From assembly GCF_029016285.1 (NCBI RefSeq), contig NZ_CP091976.1, forward strand, positions 1,240,001-1,304,000: a stretch of DNA of 64,000 nucleotides, given 5' to 3'. Position numbers and translations under genes: made by a program. Numbering within the stretch: position 1 is the first letter of the stretch; the number at the start of each line of letters is the position of its first letter. The notes beneath the pieces are model-generated. The model had not been told where the DNA came from. It saw only the letters and a program-made list of their open reading frames with translations, and made no database searches. The DNA comes from Vibrio sp. DW001 (GTDB lineage Bacteria > Pseudomonadota > Gammaproteobacteria > Enterobacterales > Vibrionaceae). Of the stretch, positions 27,267 to 36,793 are shown piece by piece.

Positions 27267-28256
27267 ATGAAACATATAGCCTTTTTTAGTAGTAAATCTT
27301 ATGACGAAAAATCCTTTGAACTGTTAAACGATAAAGATGAGTTTGTATTTCATTTTTATGACTTTAGGTTGACAACTAAAACCGCCGCCTTAGCGAAAGG
27401 TTGCGAAGTCGTTGTCGCGTTTGTCAACGATGATCTATCACGGCCAGTGCTCGAAAGGCTTAGCCAAGAAGGTGTTCGATTAGTGGCTCTAAGATGTGCA
27501 GGTTTTGATAACGTAGATGTAGAGATGGCGAAGAGCATCGATATGAAAATCGCTCGTGTTCCAGCCTATTCACCGGAGTCAATTGCTGAGCATGCGGTGG
27601 GCCTTATGATGACGTTAAATCGCCGCTTTCACAAAGCCTATCAGAGAACACGAGATGCGAACTTTTCACTTGAGGGACTTGTTGGTTTTAATTTCCATGG
27701 GAAAACGGCAGGTATCATAGGGTCAGGAAAGATTGGGTTAGCAACGATGAGAATTCTGAAGGGGTTAGGGATGGATATATTGTGTTACGACCCTTACCCA
27801 AGTGATGAAGCTATAAGGTTGGGCGCTCGCTACTGTTCGTTGGACGAGATTTTTAAAGAGGCCAATATCATCTCTTTGCATTGCCCTATGACAGAACAAA
27901 ATTATCATCTTTTAGATGGTGACGCGTTTCAAAAAATGCGCGATGGCGTCATGATAATCAATACCAGTAGAGGAGAGTTGTTGGATTCATCTGCCGCAAT
28001 TGACGCTTTGAAAGTTGGTAAAATAGGGGCGTTAGGTCTGGACGTTTACGATAATGAGAAGGATCTGTTTTTTCAGGATAAGTCGAATGACGTTATCGTG
28101 GATGACGTATTCCGCCGATTATCTGCTTGTCATAATGTCATATTTACTGGGCATCAAGGTTTTTTGACCGAAGATGCATTACAAAATATTGCAGAAACGA
28201 CGTTAGGCAATATCCGATCGCTTGATTCCAAAAAGATAAACAAGAATTATTTATAG
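27267..28256 (+). CDS. ldhA: D-lactate dehydrogenase (fermentative)
   Basis: NAD-dependent D-2-hydroxyacid dehydrogenase reducing pyruvate to D-lactate. Recognisable parts are LVALRCAGFDNVD near residue 73 with the catalytic Arg, the Rossmann motif GIIGSGKIG near 152, SLHCPMTEQNYHLL and the catalytic His in FTGHQGFLTEDAL near 295. The start at 27267 (MKHIAFFSSKSYDEKSF) matches LdhA; the longer frame adds 20 residues without support. Its stop overlaps the convergent DUF1499 gene by a few bases. Confidence 0.93.
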   Translation: MKHIAFFSSKSYDEKSFELLNDKDEFVFHFYDFRLTTKTAALAKGCEVVVAFVNDDLSRPVLERLSQEGVRLVALRCAGFDNVDVEMAKSIDMKIARVPAYSPESIAEHAVGLMMTLNRRFHKAYQRTRDANFSLEGLVGFNFHGKTAGIIGSGKIGLATMRILKGLGMDILCYDPYPSDEAIRLGARYCSLDEIFKEANIISLHCPMTEQNYHLLDGDAFQKMRDGVMIINTSRGELLDSSAAIDALKVGKIGALGLDVYDNEKDLFFQDKSNDVIVDDVFRRLSACHNVIFTGHQGFLTEDALQNIAETTLGNIRSLDSKKINKNYL

Positions 28257-28700
28257 TGAATTGAACTTGCCTCGAATACGCTCAATACGCGTTCGATTTA
28301 CTCCAAAATCTGAGCGTCCAATTCGGGATGCAGATCGAATGTGTATTTGTGTCTTGTCAGGACGCTCTTTTACCAAGTAAAACTCTACGTCATCAACAAA
28401 CTGAAAGAAAGTGGATGTGTATTCTACATGGATGTAATTGCTTTCACTTTCTATTGTTTTAGCATTATCTTCAGATGCAAGTATCTGGACAAGAGCGGTA
28501 TGTGCTTCAGACAACGTTCCTGAGTAAACAATGGATTCAATCTGATGTGTGTCGTCGTCATTGACTTGGCTACTTAGGCAGTTTGGTGTGCTAGGGCAAG
28601 GTGCGAGCTTGCCCTCATTTATACCTAGTAAAGGTTTAGTGCTTGAGCATCCAAATAACAGGGTTATGTTTATTAGAATAACGGCTATCTGAATGTTCAT
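28251..28700 (-). CDS. DUF1499 family lipoprotein
   Basis: 149-residue protein with a lipoprotein signal (LLFGC, lipidated Cys18). The DUF1499 core is seen in KLAPCPSTPNCLSSQ, HVEYTSTFFQFVDDVEFYL and SRIGRSDFGVNRTRIERIR. The family is common in proteobacteria and plants but its function is unknown. The 3' end overlaps the convergent ldhA end. It follows the RIO-kinase gene by 21 bases in the same direction and may be co-transcribed. Confidence 0.85.
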   Translation of the reverse strand: MNIQIAVILINITLLFGCSSTKPLLGINEGKLAPCPSTPNCLSSQVNDDDTHQIESIVYSGTLSEAHTALVQILASEDNAKTIESESNYIHVEYTSTFFQFVDDVEFYLVKERPDKTQIHIRSASRIGRSDFGVNRTRIERIRGKFNSL

Positions 28701-28721
28701 TTTGTTTGCCTTCGCGATATC

Positions 28722-29612
28722 TTAATCGCCATCAGTCCAATTAAATTTGCTTTCGTCGACACCTTCTTTCGCCTCTTTTAGGCGCTCTCGCTTGTATCGC
28801 TCTTCGTTTCGGGCTGCATCAATTTCTTGCATTATTACGGTAATATCAGCATCGATATCACTTTCCGTAAATGTACCAGTTAACTCACGATCCGGCGTGA
28901 GTTCGCCTTTCTCAAACAGAGCCCAAATCTCTTTTGCATAACTAGTAGTCAGTATCTCTGGAGCGTATTGGCCGTAGTAATCACGAATATTGTTAATGTC
29001 ACGCTCTAGCATCCACTCGGCGTTGTTATTGGCGGAGGCGTCTACGGCCTGCGGTAGATCGATAATCACAGGACCATATTCGTCGACCAGCACATTAAAC
29101 TCGGACAAGTCACCATGGATTAATCCCACGCAAAGCATCTTAACCACGTAAGACATCATGACGAGATGGTCTTCAATCGCTTGTTCAGCAGACATGGTGA
29201 CATCGTTTAGCCTTGGAGCAACGTACCCATCGTCATCTGTGACCAATTCCATAAGCAAAACCCCATCGAAGCAACCATAAGGTTCTGGCACTCTAACGCC
29301 TGCGGCAGCGAGTTTATACAATGCATCGACTTCCGCACTTTGCCATACTTTCTCTTGCTGTTCACGACCAAACCCCGAACCTTTTTCCATGGCTCGAGCT
29401 CGACGGCTATTACGGACTTTACGACCTTCTCTATATGAGACAGCTTGCTTAAAGCTGCGTTGATTCGCTTCCTTGTACACTTTGGCACAACGGATCATAT
29501 CGCCACAGCGTACTATGTACACAGAAGCCTCTTTGCCACTCATTAATTGGCTCTTCACCTCGTCGACCAAGCCATCGTCAACGAGAGGTTGTATTCTCTT
29601 AGGTATTTTCAT
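28722..29612 (-). CDS. RIO1-type atypical serine protein kinase
   Basis: 296-residue kinase of the bacterial RIO family. The nucleotide loop is MSGKEASVYIVRC near residue 25, the catalytic loop LIHGDLSEFNVLV near 170 and the metal-binding loop IIDLPQAVD (in place of DFG) near 190. A basic segment, REGRKVRNSRRARAMEKG, follows the first strand as in relatives. Targets in bacteria are unknown; archaeal and eukaryotic RIO kinases act in ribosome maturation. Confidence 0.9.
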   Translation of the reverse strand: MKIPKRIQPLVDDGLVDEVKSQLMSGKEASVYIVRCGDMIRCAKVYKEANQRSFKQAVSYREGRKVRNSRRARAMEKGSGFGREQQEKVWQSAEVDALYKLAAAGVRVPEPYGCFDGVLLMELVTDDDGYVAPRLNDVTMSAEQAIEDHLVMMSYVVKMLCVGLIHGDLSEFNVLVDEYGPVIIDLPQAVDASANNNAEWMLERDINNIRDYYGQYAPEILTTSYAKEIWALFEKGELTPDRELTGTFTESDIDADITVIMQEIDAARNEERYKRERLKEAKEGVDESKFNWTDGD

Positions 29613-30083
29613 AGCTTCGTTATACCTTAGTTAGCCAATGGATGTAATATTAAGCTGGCAAACGGAGTCAATTTATCCATGTTTTTACGACATTCCGGCG
29701 AAAAAACAACCAAATCGCACTTTGCTTAAAAAGAGAATGGTTATTAGTGAGTGATGCATTATTCGTCTCATTTTGTTATCCGGGTTCTGAACCGTAAAAT
29801 GCAAACGAATACATCGCTAACCTATTCGTGCTATGAATTAATGATATTTTGCGAAGGGAAGGTTTTTTTGCTGACGTGTTTTGTGAACAATATTCTGTTT
29901 GAGCATTATCAATAATAGTGATCAAAATTGGTGTTTGTCAGAAGGGGAGCCTTCAGATAAATGAAGGCTTAATTAACGTTACGATACGTTTATCTTAAGT
30001 GCCCAGTTTTGTCGTAATGGCTGTCTTCTTATAGGAAACTCGAATAGACTGAGGATACCTGTGTTTAGCGCTAAATGGTCGGT
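29613..30083. other. Divergent intergenic region without a visible gene
   Basis: About 470 bases between the kinase and a LysR regulator. No coding frame is convincing. One hairpin, AGCCTTC (29948-29954) and GAAGGCT (29963-29969), is followed by an AT-rich stretch; a small RNA is possible but not shown. Confidence 0.4.
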
Positions 30084-31022
30084 ATGAAAAAAGATTTATT
30101 CACTAGCTTAGACCTTAATTTATTAAGGACCTTTTTGATACTTTCTCAAGAACTAAATATGAGAAAAGCATCAGAGCGGCTTTTTGTGTCTCAACCTGCT
30201 ATTAGTCAATCGCTTGCAAAGCTTCGACACCATTTTGATGATGAACTGTTTGTAAAAGTACAGAAAGGGCTACAAGCCACTCCGTTTGCCGAGGCACTCG
30301 CAACCTCTATCTCTCCCCACATGTATGGTCTCGCTAATAGCGTTAATAACCACCTAGAATTTTCTCCAGAGACATTGGAAAAATCAGTAAAAATTGCCCT
30401 TTCTCCAGTGGTGCTCGCGAGCCTGTCCGGTTCGCTTTACCAAGCCTTTAAAAAAGCGGCCCCCAATGCCATCATTGATTTAGTGAGTTGGTCTGGCAGT
30501 ACGGTAGAGGACCTAAAAAGAGACAATGTTTACTTAGCGATAAGTTATGAAATAGAAACGCCATCTGAGGTATACGCCAAGAAACTAGTGGGTCTAAGCG
30601 GACAAGTCATCGTGCGAAATGAGCATCCAATAAAGAAAACGCTGACCACCCCTGCAGACTATGCTGGCTATGAAATTGCGTCAATGGTTTCACCAGGCTT
30701 CAATGAAAACTTCAGTATTGCAGCGGATATCATGCAGCAGTACGGATTTGAATCCAAAGTAGGATTTCGTTCTGAAATCATGATGGCTCTCATTGATATT
30801 ATTCAACATACCGATATGTACCTACCCCACACGAATCTTTTTCCTATTCATTTGTATCCCAATTTACGTACTTTGGATATTGATATTGGGGGAAAAGGTT
30901 ACATGATTGACGTATATAGTTATTGTCACAGCCGACATAGAAATACAGCCATGTTTAACTGGCTACACAACCTGATATCGGCAGTAATTCAAGAACAACT
31001 CGTGAGTCGTTCTACCAAATAA
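30084..31022 (+). CDS. LysR-family transcriptional regulator
   Basis: Single-HTH LysR protein of about 312 residues. The N-terminal domain reads LDLNLLRTFLILSQELNMRKASERLFVSQPAISQSLAKLR, typed here in pieces: LNLLRTFLILSQE, then SQPAISQSLAKLRHHF. The effector domain starts near residue 90. The start is either 30075 (MVGMKKD) or 30084 (MKKD); no strong ribosome binding site decides it. It lies 157 bases upstream of the YadA-anchor gene and could control it; target unknown. Confidence 0.85.
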   Translation: MKKDLFTSLDLNLLRTFLILSQELNMRKASERLFVSQPAISQSLAKLRHHFDDELFVKVQKGLQATPFAEALATSISPHMYGLANSVNNHLEFSPETLEKSVKIALSPVVLASLSGSLYQAFKKAAPNAIIDLVSWSGSTVEDLKRDNVYLAISYEIETPSEVYAKKLVGLSGQVIVRNEHPIKKTLTTPADYAGYEIASMVSPGFNENFSIAADIMQQYGFESKVGFRSEIMMALIDIIQHTDMYLPHTNLFPIHLYPNLRTLDIDIGGKGYMIDVYSYCHSRHRNTAMFNWLHNLISAVIQEQLVSRSTK

Positions 31023-31179
31023 CGTTAGGCTTGATAAGCGCTGCTTATTACCAATATAAGGAATAACGTTTAGTCCGCACACCCAATTTTCAATAATATT
31101 CTGGTCATCGACAAGAGGTCGAACGCAATAGGTATTGCTAACAGAAGGATTTTTATTATTAAATATTTTAGGTGTGCAA

Positions 31180-31770
31180 ATGAACAAATCAATCATCACT
31201 CTTTCTCTCATTTCAGTTTTTTCTACCCAAGCTATTGCAGGTGCTCAAATTGAAAATCCGATCTGGAACGGTAAGCCAAGTATAGATAACAGTGTCCCCG
31301 GCATTGCAGAGCGCCCCCAGCCTCAAGTACCAACACAACCTCCCGTTGATAGCGTGCCTGACCGACCAGAGAAAGATTCAACTCCAGATAGAATACAGCC
31401 TACCGACCCAGAATTTGGTCTTCCTTATGAACCTCAAATGCCGTCCATATCAGATAGTCAGCGTATTTCGTCTCTTGAATTGGATTTCGAAAGAATGGCA
31501 AACCAACTAGAAGAACAATCAGAGCAAATGGATGGTGTCCGTGCAAGCTTGCATGCGGTAACCAATGCCCGCCCATTTGTTACCAATGGTGAGTTTGCTA
31601 TCGGTACCGGCGTTGGTTTTGCTGGTTCCAAAGAAGCTCTAGCTATAGGTGGTGCATATGGAATTAATGAGAAATTGAGTGTATCTGGCACTTTCCATTA
31701 TGAAACGAAAGGTAAACACTCGTCGTCAGATGTAGCTGGTGGCGTTGGTGTTCAATACACATTTAACTAG
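31180..31770 (+). CDS. Short YadA-anchor (trimeric autotransporter-like) surface protein
   Basis: 196-residue protein with a signal peptide (MNKSIITLSLISVFSTQAIA), a proline-rich low-complexity stretch at about 30-90 (repeated Pro/Gln/Asp), a short coiled coil near 97-120 (RISSLELDFERMANQLEEQSEQM) and a C-terminal YadA anchor (ATNARPF-like AVTNARPFVTNGEFAIGTG, ending VQYTFN). Such an anchor forms a trimeric 12-strand outer-membrane barrel. There is almost no passenger domain, far below the usual size. The start 31180 follows AGGTGTG; the longer frame lacks a signal. Confidence 0.8.
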   Translation: MNKSIITLSLISVFSTQAIAGAQIENPIWNGKPSIDNSVPGIAERPQPQVPTQPPVDSVPDRPEKDSTPDRIQPTDPEFGLPYEPQMPSISDSQRISSLELDFERMANQLEEQSEQMDGVRASLHAVTNARPFVTNGEFAIGTGVGFAGSKEALAIGGAYGINEKLSVSGTFHYETKGKHSSSDVAGGVGVQYTFN

Positions 31771-31875
31771 CACACTAAGGCTGGCCAAGGACGGCTTAGC
31801 CCCTTAAAGGCGATGTAAAGAAAATTCAATACTCGCACTGAACGGATTTTTATTTGTTACTCTGAGTGTGAAACA

Positions 31876-32385
31876 ATGAGAAAAATACTGTTTTTAATAT
31901 TACTTGTTAGCGCAAGTAATATATCCGCTAATACATTGCATATTTCCCCAGAAATTAAGTTTGGACCATATATTGGGGCAGGTATTTCTGGAGGTGGGTT
32001 ACAACTGGGTCTAGCTGATAGCTTGGGTTTCGATGCCATCTACTTTTCATACAGCGACACATACGCCGAGTTTTTATCTATTGATGAAGACAGAATACAG
32101 ACCTATCGGTTGGGTGGTCAATATCAACTGGTTAATGTACCAAAAATGTCGTTGCAACTTGAAGTTGGCGCAGCCAAGTACAAAGGGAATCGAAAATATT
32201 TAGGCGGCTCAACCCGCGCTTTAGAAGGCCAAGGAGGCAGTTTTTCGGCGTCATGGGTAATCGCGGTGACGGACAATATTGGTTTTAGAGCCGGAGCAGA
32301 TTTCAATTATATTGATAAAGACAAAACGTTTTTGCCTAATTCTCTTACGGCAACGATTTCTACAGGCGTCGTTTTTAGTTATTAA
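31876..32385 (+). CDS. Small outer-membrane beta-barrel protein
   Basis: 169 residues with a signal peptide (MRKILFLILLVSASNISAN). Alternating amphipathic strands with many Gly and aromatic residues follow, and the C-terminus VVFSY ends in an aromatic residue as outer-membrane proteins do. The size suggests an 8-strand OmpA/OmpW-like barrel; I do not recognise a family. It follows the YadA-anchor gene by 105 bases in the same direction. A hairpin lies just downstream. Confidence 0.7.
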   Translation: MRKILFLILLVSASNISANTLHISPEIKFGPYIGAGISGGGLQLGLADSLGFDAIYFSYSDTYAEFLSIDEDRIQTYRLGGQYQLVNVPKMSLQLEVGAAKYKGNRKYLGGSTRALEGQGGSFSASWVIAVTDNIGFRAGADFNYIDKDKTFLPNSLTATISTGVVFSY

Positions 32386-32389
32386 TTGT

Positions 32390-32423
32390 GAGCGCGTTGG
32401 CTAACTGTTAGTCCTATGCGCTC
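32390..32423 (+). terminator. Probable hairpin terminator after the outer-membrane protein gene
   Basis: GAGCGC (32390-32395) and GCGCTC (32418-32423) enclose a second smaller stem; TT then AAAAA follow. Termination strength is uncertain. Confidence 0.5.
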
Positions 32424-32513
32424 TTAAAAATAGCCGTTGTGGGTTGTCGAATCAACCTCATTGGCGCTCAATTCATGTGTCAATATATAGATGTAATAAT
32501 GTAGAATATAGCA

Positions 32514-32870
32514 TTAATAAGCCTGTTCCAAATCATTAGAATAACGTTCTGAATATACTTCATAGTGTTTACTTCTGCCATTCAAGGTATGAAAGTTTTT
32601 CCTTCCTCTTGCTAGCTTAATGTATTTGAGCCACGTTCTTTCCAGCTTTGTTTTTGCTTTTCCGGGGTTCTGTAACACTTTAATGAAATGCCTTTCTTCT
32701 GCGTTGATGGGCGAAATGTCACTTGCTTCTAATGCAAGTAATGTTTGGCCATATGAACTAAGAAGATAATCTTCCTCTACAGTAAAGTCTCCGGACTTAC
32801 CAAAGCCACGAGAAAATGCGTTGCTATCGTAAAAACGTTTTTCACCAATTCTAATTTCAGTTTCAATCAT
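32514..32870 (-). CDS. DUF413 protein (YifE/MaoP-like), copy 1
   Basis: 118-residue protein of the family of E. coli YifE/MaoP, which organises the Ori macrodomain. Visible core: FSRGFGKSGDFTVEEDYLL, INAEERHFIKVLQ and LERTWLKYIKLARG, then FHTLNGRSK near the C-terminus as in YifE. AAGGA precedes the ATG. It is divergent from an MscS-type gene 272 bases away. A second, shorter member lies at 40665, also beside an MscS gene. Whether it acts in chromosome organisation here is unknown. Confidence 0.85.
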   Translation of the reverse strand: MIETEIRIGEKRFYDSNAFSRGFGKSGDFTVEEDYLLSSYGQTLLALEASDISPINAEERHFIKVLQNPGKAKTKLERTWLKYIKLARGRKNFHTLNGRSKHYEVYSERYSNDLEQAY

Positions 32871-33142
32871 TTATTTGTCCTTAAAAATCGTAAATCACTA
32901 TCATCAAGTGAACGATATTTCCTATTTAAATATAAATAAAGAAAATAATTTAACTCATCACGATAAAAATTATTTGTTTTGAAGTGAGGGGATGTACGAT
33001 AAAATATTTTAATCGTTTTAATAGAAATAACTTCACGTGTTTCCTTAAAAATAATAGCTTTTTATGATGACAATATGAGTTGTTTAATTATAATTACGGC
33101 GTTCGTACACTGTATTTATAAACCTATTATTCTGAGCCTGAA

Positions 33143-33967
33143 ATGCTAATATCTGAAATCCCTATACCGCCAAAAATGATTATTACACTTGTTTTTATAT
33201 TTGGAGTGTGGTCATTGAAATACCTCTGGATAGCGGCTATTCGACACCGTAATAGTCCTCTACAAGAGAGACACAAAAACTGGATTAGTGTTGCCAGAAA
33301 TTTGAGTAATCTTGGACTAGTCATAGGTGTTGCGGTAGTTTGGCTTTCTGAGCTACAGAATTTCGCAATCTCTGTCGCGGCATTTACCGTGGCTATTGTG
33401 ATAGCCACAAAAGAGTTGCTGCAGTGTTTTCTAGGTTTCTTTTCATGGGTTACAAACCGTCCATTTAGAGTGGGGGATTGGATCGAAGTGAATGGCCATT
33501 GTGGAGAAGTGTCTGATATTGATTGGATAAAATTTCGATTATTAGAGGTAGATATGGAAAATGGTTATACATATACAGGGAAATCTATTACGGTTATGAA
33601 TAGTGTGTTACTTATTCAACCAATAATTAACCTAAACTTCATGCGTAGGTATGTAATGCACAGCTTTTCCATAGTACGTGAGAATAATGTTAATTTATTC
33701 GAACTTAAAACACCGATTATGGAAACGATTGCTGAATTAATAAGCCCGTTTCAAGATGTTGCTTCGCGTTACTCCAATTTAATCAGCAAGCGATTAGAGA
33801 TTGAAGCCACATCAATTGAACCGTTTATCTATATTCATACAACCGATGTGGCTAACCAAGTGATCTCAATTACTATTTTTTGCCCAACGGAAGAAGCGCA
33901 TTCATTGGAACAAAAAATAACTGAGCGCTTTATGGCGCTCTGGTATGAAAAATTGAAAGTCGTCTAA
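33143..33967 (+). CDS. MscS-family mechanosensitive channel
   Basis: 274-residue membrane protein. Hydrophobic segments lie near 11-32, 50-68 and 70-95, the last preceding the MscS beta domain RPFRVGDWIEVNGHCGEVSDIDW near 113. The C-terminal cytoplasmic domain extends to the end (IHTTDVANQVISITIF). These channels release solutes on hypo-osmotic shock. It sits between a divergent DUF413 gene and a convergent HdfR-like regulator. Confidence 0.88.
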   Translation: MLISEIPIPPKMIITLVFIFGVWSLKYLWIAAIRHRNSPLQERHKNWISVARNLSNLGLVIGVAVVWLSELQNFAISVAAFTVAIVIATKELLQCFLGFFSWVTNRPFRVGDWIEVNGHCGEVSDIDWIKFRLLEVDMENGYTYTGKSITVMNSVLLIQPIINLNFMRRYVMHSFSIVRENNVNLFELKTPIMETIAELISPFQDVASRYSNLISKRLEIEATSIEPFIYIHTTDVANQVISITIFCPTEEAHSLEQKITERFMALWYEKLKVV

Positions 33968-33989
33968 AATCAATAGATAGAGCGATGAA

Positions 33990-34895
33990 TTATTCGCTCT
34001 GAACGTCCATATTTTCGGCTTCTCCGGCCTGAACCAAACTATAGGCTGTGGAAGGCTCAATCTTATGAATAAGTTTTTCTACAGCAATAATTGCTTCTAT
34101 AGAGGTACTTTTCTTTCTATAGCTTAGGTATAACGGTCTATCCCAATTTAAGCTATTTTCTACCAACAACAACTGTCCAGAATTTAAAAAAGGTTCAACA
34201 ACCGATGCTGGTAAATAAGCACTGCCACCTTTTTCTAAAATGAAATCTAACGCGATTCTGCCTGTTGATGTTCTTAGGTAGGGGGCATTTACCTGAGGAT
34301 GCCTATCAGCATGCTCGGAAGAGAACGCGGTCCCCCAATCCACATAAACGTATCTTTCGGAAAGTGCTTTATCTACATCACAATGAGTTGTTGAAACTAA
34401 AACCAAAGTGAGATCAGCGATTCTTTTACACTCTAATTCCTCCGCTTTTAGGGGATCAAACGCGAATGCTATATCTAATGTGCGCTCAATTAATCCTCTG
34501 TTGATCTGCTCTCTACTGAGTACTTCAGCATTAAAACCATACCCATGGAATTCATCGGTTACAATACTGAGACAATTCTGCAGGTAGGCATCCCAAATGT
34601 TGGGTGTTCCACCAATTGTAAGTTGAAGCGCTTTAGAACTTTCTAACGATAACTCATATTTGGCTTGTTGGAGTGTTTTGACCATGACTTCAGCGTAACC
34701 AATTAACCGTTCGCCTGAAGACGTTAATTTAATATTGTTTCTATCTCTGGTGAATAAAACAGTATTAAAGTAACTCTCTAACTGTTTTATTCTTGCACTA
34801 ACAGCTGCCTGGGTAATATGTAGGTTTTCTGCGGCTCGGCCAAAATGCCTGACACGAGCCAACTCTAGAAATGTATTTAGTACTCTAACGTCCAC
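33990..34895 (-). CDS. LysR-family regulator, HdfR-like
   Basis: 301-residue LysR protein. The N-terminus MDVRVLNTFLELARVRHF, then GRAAENLHITQAAVSARIKQL and LFTRDRNNIKLTSSGE closely resembles E. coli HdfR, which represses flagellar genes. In E. coli hdfR is next to yifE/maoP; here an MscS gene lies between the HdfR-like gene and the DUF413 gene, an expanded version of that neighbourhood. It starts 69 bases downstream of mgtE on the same strand. Targets not shown. Confidence 0.82.
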   Translation of the reverse strand: MDVRVLNTFLELARVRHFGRAAENLHITQAAVSARIKQLESYFNTVLFTRDRNNIKLTSSGERLIGYAEVMVKTLQQAKYELSLESSKALQLTIGGTPNIWDAYLQNCLSIVTDEFHGYGFNAEVLSREQINRGLIERTLDIAFAFDPLKAEELECKRIADLTLVLVSTTHCDVDKALSERYVYVDWGTAFSSEHADRHPQVNAPYLRTSTGRIALDFILEKGGSAYLPASVVEPFLNSGQLLLVENSLNWDRPLYLSYRKKSTSIEAIIAVEKLIHKIEPSTAYSLVQAGEAENMDVQSE

Positions 34896-34964
34896 TATTG
34901 ATTTCTCTTTAGGTCTTTGTCTATGTCGTTATGATTACTCAAAGTGCAATAATTAGACATAACT

Positions 34965-36308
34965 TTACACTAAAAAGATAGCACCTAACCCGAGAAATAC
35001 GAGGAAGCCAACGACATCCGTTACTGTCGTGAGAACCACAGAACCCGCTACAGCAGGATCTATGTTTAACTTTTTGAGCGTGAAAGGAATCAAGGTTCCT
35101 GACAAAGCCGCCGCCAGACTGTTTACACAGATTGCACAACAGATGATTAATGAAAGCGCCATTGAGTCAAACACGTAGTAAACAATACTACCGATAGCCG
35201 CCCCCATTACCACACCGTTAATGGCCGCAATTTTTACTTCTTTGTTTACAAGTAGCCGTAAGTTGCTTTGGTGTAAGTGATTCAGTGCAATGCCTCGTAT
35301 AGCAACGGCGAGAGTTTGGCTTCCTGCAATCCCTCCCATGCTGGCAACGACTGGCATAAGAATAGCCAACGCGACGACCTGCTCGACAACGTTTTCAAAA
35401 ATACCGATGATTGCGGAGGCGGCAAAAGCGGTGACTAAATTTATAACAAGCCATAATGCCCGTAATCTTGTCGCAACTTTTAGAGGGGTAAAAAGGTCTT
35501 CTTCACTTTTTACATTCTCAGCGACAACCGCTTGTAAGCTTAATTCTCTCAAGGTGAGAGCAATAGTGGTCATGGACATTATTCCCATGACTTTTCCCTC
35601 AGACAAAACGGGAAACCAGTGAGTATTGCCATCAATAGAGAGTTGTTTACTGATCTCTTTAATGTCTTGTGTATCCTCGAGAATAGGTGTGACAACCGCT
35701 AAATCTCTTAGTTTTGTCTCATTCTCTTGAGCCAAAAACACCTCTGGTTTAACCGTGCCAACAATCCCTAAAGTATCTCTTACAATAATAAGGCGGATAG
35801 GCGTTTCTGTTCTTTTTGATATCTCACTTTTGATCCGTCCAACACTATTTTTAGCGTTAGCGACGAGAAAAAAGGGCTCAACATATCGCCCGACCTTGTC
35901 ATCTTCATAAGACAATGCTTGTTGAATATAGGCAACCGTTGCTTCACTTTGTGTAAGAAGGTATTCATCAACAAACTCATTTGGTAAGAAATCGGAGAAA
36001 GTAATGACATCATTTTCGCTAATGCATGAAAGCCTCTCAACGGCAAGTTCATCAGATAGTGATTGATGGATATGCTTAGCAGTGTCGTACTGTAAGAAGT
36101 TTACAATTGTCCAATATCGTTCTGCAGGGATCACTTCTACAATTTGTAGCCGATATTGAATGTTGACCGACTCCAGTATATTGGCAAGGTCAGCGTCCTG
36201 ATAATCTTTAAGAAAACTTAGGTCAACGGACGATCCCATTGCGCTAATAAACTCAGCCAATAACTCCGGGTTATTCTCTGTAATTTGCAATTGATTAAAG
36301 TCGGTCAT
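34965..36308 (-). CDS. mgtE: MgtE-type magnesium transporter
   Basis: 447-residue protein with an N-terminal MgtE domain, a CBS pair (near 140-265; IIVRDTLGIVGTVKPE, FPVLSEGKVMGIMS) and a C-terminal five-TM channel domain. Signatures are MPVVASMGGIAGSQTLAV near 330 and DPAVAGSVVLTTVTDVVGF near 420 with the conserved Mg-site Asp. AGGATAAAT precedes the ATG. It starts 7 bases after the rimB-like gene, so it ends the operon rimK / aspartoacylase-like / rimB-like / mgtE. Confidence 0.93.
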   Translation of the reverse strand: MTDFNQLQITENNPELLAEFISAMGSSVDLSFLKDYQDADLANILESVNIQYRLQIVEVIPAERYWTIVNFLQYDTAKHIHQSLSDELAVERLSCISENDVITFSDFLPNEFVDEYLLTQSEATVAYIQQALSYEDDKVGRYVEPFFLVANAKNSVGRIKSEISKRTETPIRLIIVRDTLGIVGTVKPEVFLAQENETKLRDLAVVTPILEDTQDIKEISKQLSIDGNTHWFPVLSEGKVMGIMSMTTIALTLRELSLQAVVAENVKSEEDLFTPLKVATRLRALWLVINLVTAFAASAIIGIFENVVEQVVALAILMPVVASMGGIAGSQTLAVAIRGIALNHLHQSNLRLLVNKEVKIAAINGVVMGAAIGSIVYYVFDSMALSLIICCAICVNSLAAALSGTLIPFTLKKLNIDPAVAGSVVLTTVTDVVGFLVFLGLGAIFLV

Positions 36309-36315
36309 TTTTAAT

Positions 36316-36765
36316 TTATCCTGATCTTGTGTCTGCAGATTCTTCTATTAATGTAAAGGCTCTGCTGGGATCAACATAAACACGGTCCCCCATACCTTCT
36401 CGGCCTAATAGCATTAGATAGCTCATTTCTTTACGGTTGGTTAGTGTTATCTCAATAGGCCAAGAGCGCCCACCAATGGAGAAAAGTGTGCTAATTACAA
36501 CTCGTTGCTCTGACTCGCCATTCGAAGATTTTATTTTTCGAGAGTCGACGACCGGAGCGGATGTTGTTACCGTTTGTTCCATGTTGTAGATATCAGGGTG
36601 TAGGTCAAACTCTACATAGAGTTGACCTTTTTTCCTAAATCTACGTATGTTGTCTACATGCATAGAGGATGTTTTAGCACCGGTATCCACACGAACCTCT
36701 AAGTCTGAGATCCCTAAGTCTGGCAAACAACATAGTTCGAGGTTTCCAATTATCAGTCTGTCCAT
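36316..36765 (-). CDS. RimB-like retropepsin-type aspartic protease (ATP-dependent zinc protease family)
   Basis: 149-residue clan AA protease. The active-site motif VRVDTGAKTSSMH has its catalytic Asp at residue 27. The second half ends LLGREGMGDRVYVDP. In Pseudomonas the RimB protease works with RimA and RimK, which modifies ribosomal protein S6 by glutamate addition. Here rimK is two genes upstream in the same operon. AGGAAAG precedes the ATG. It lies 28 bases after the aspartoacylase-like gene. Confidence 0.85.
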   Translation of the reverse strand: MDRLIIGNLELCCLPDLGISDLEVRVDTGAKTSSMHVDNIRRFRKKGQLYVEFDLHPDIYNMEQTVTTSAPVVDSRKIKSSNGESEQRVVISTLFSIGGRSWPIEITLTNRKEMSYLMLLGREGMGDRVYVDPSRAFTLIEESADTRSG

Positions 36766-36793
36766 TGGCTTTCCTGTTAATCAATGTTTTATC

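Noticed and set aside
27017..27268. 83-codon minus-strand frame overlapping the ldhA start, with a short LysR-like helix (HIRAILDEFIQL)
   Set aside because: The likeness is limited to about 15 residues and the order of segments does not fit a LysR C-terminus. It may be chance.
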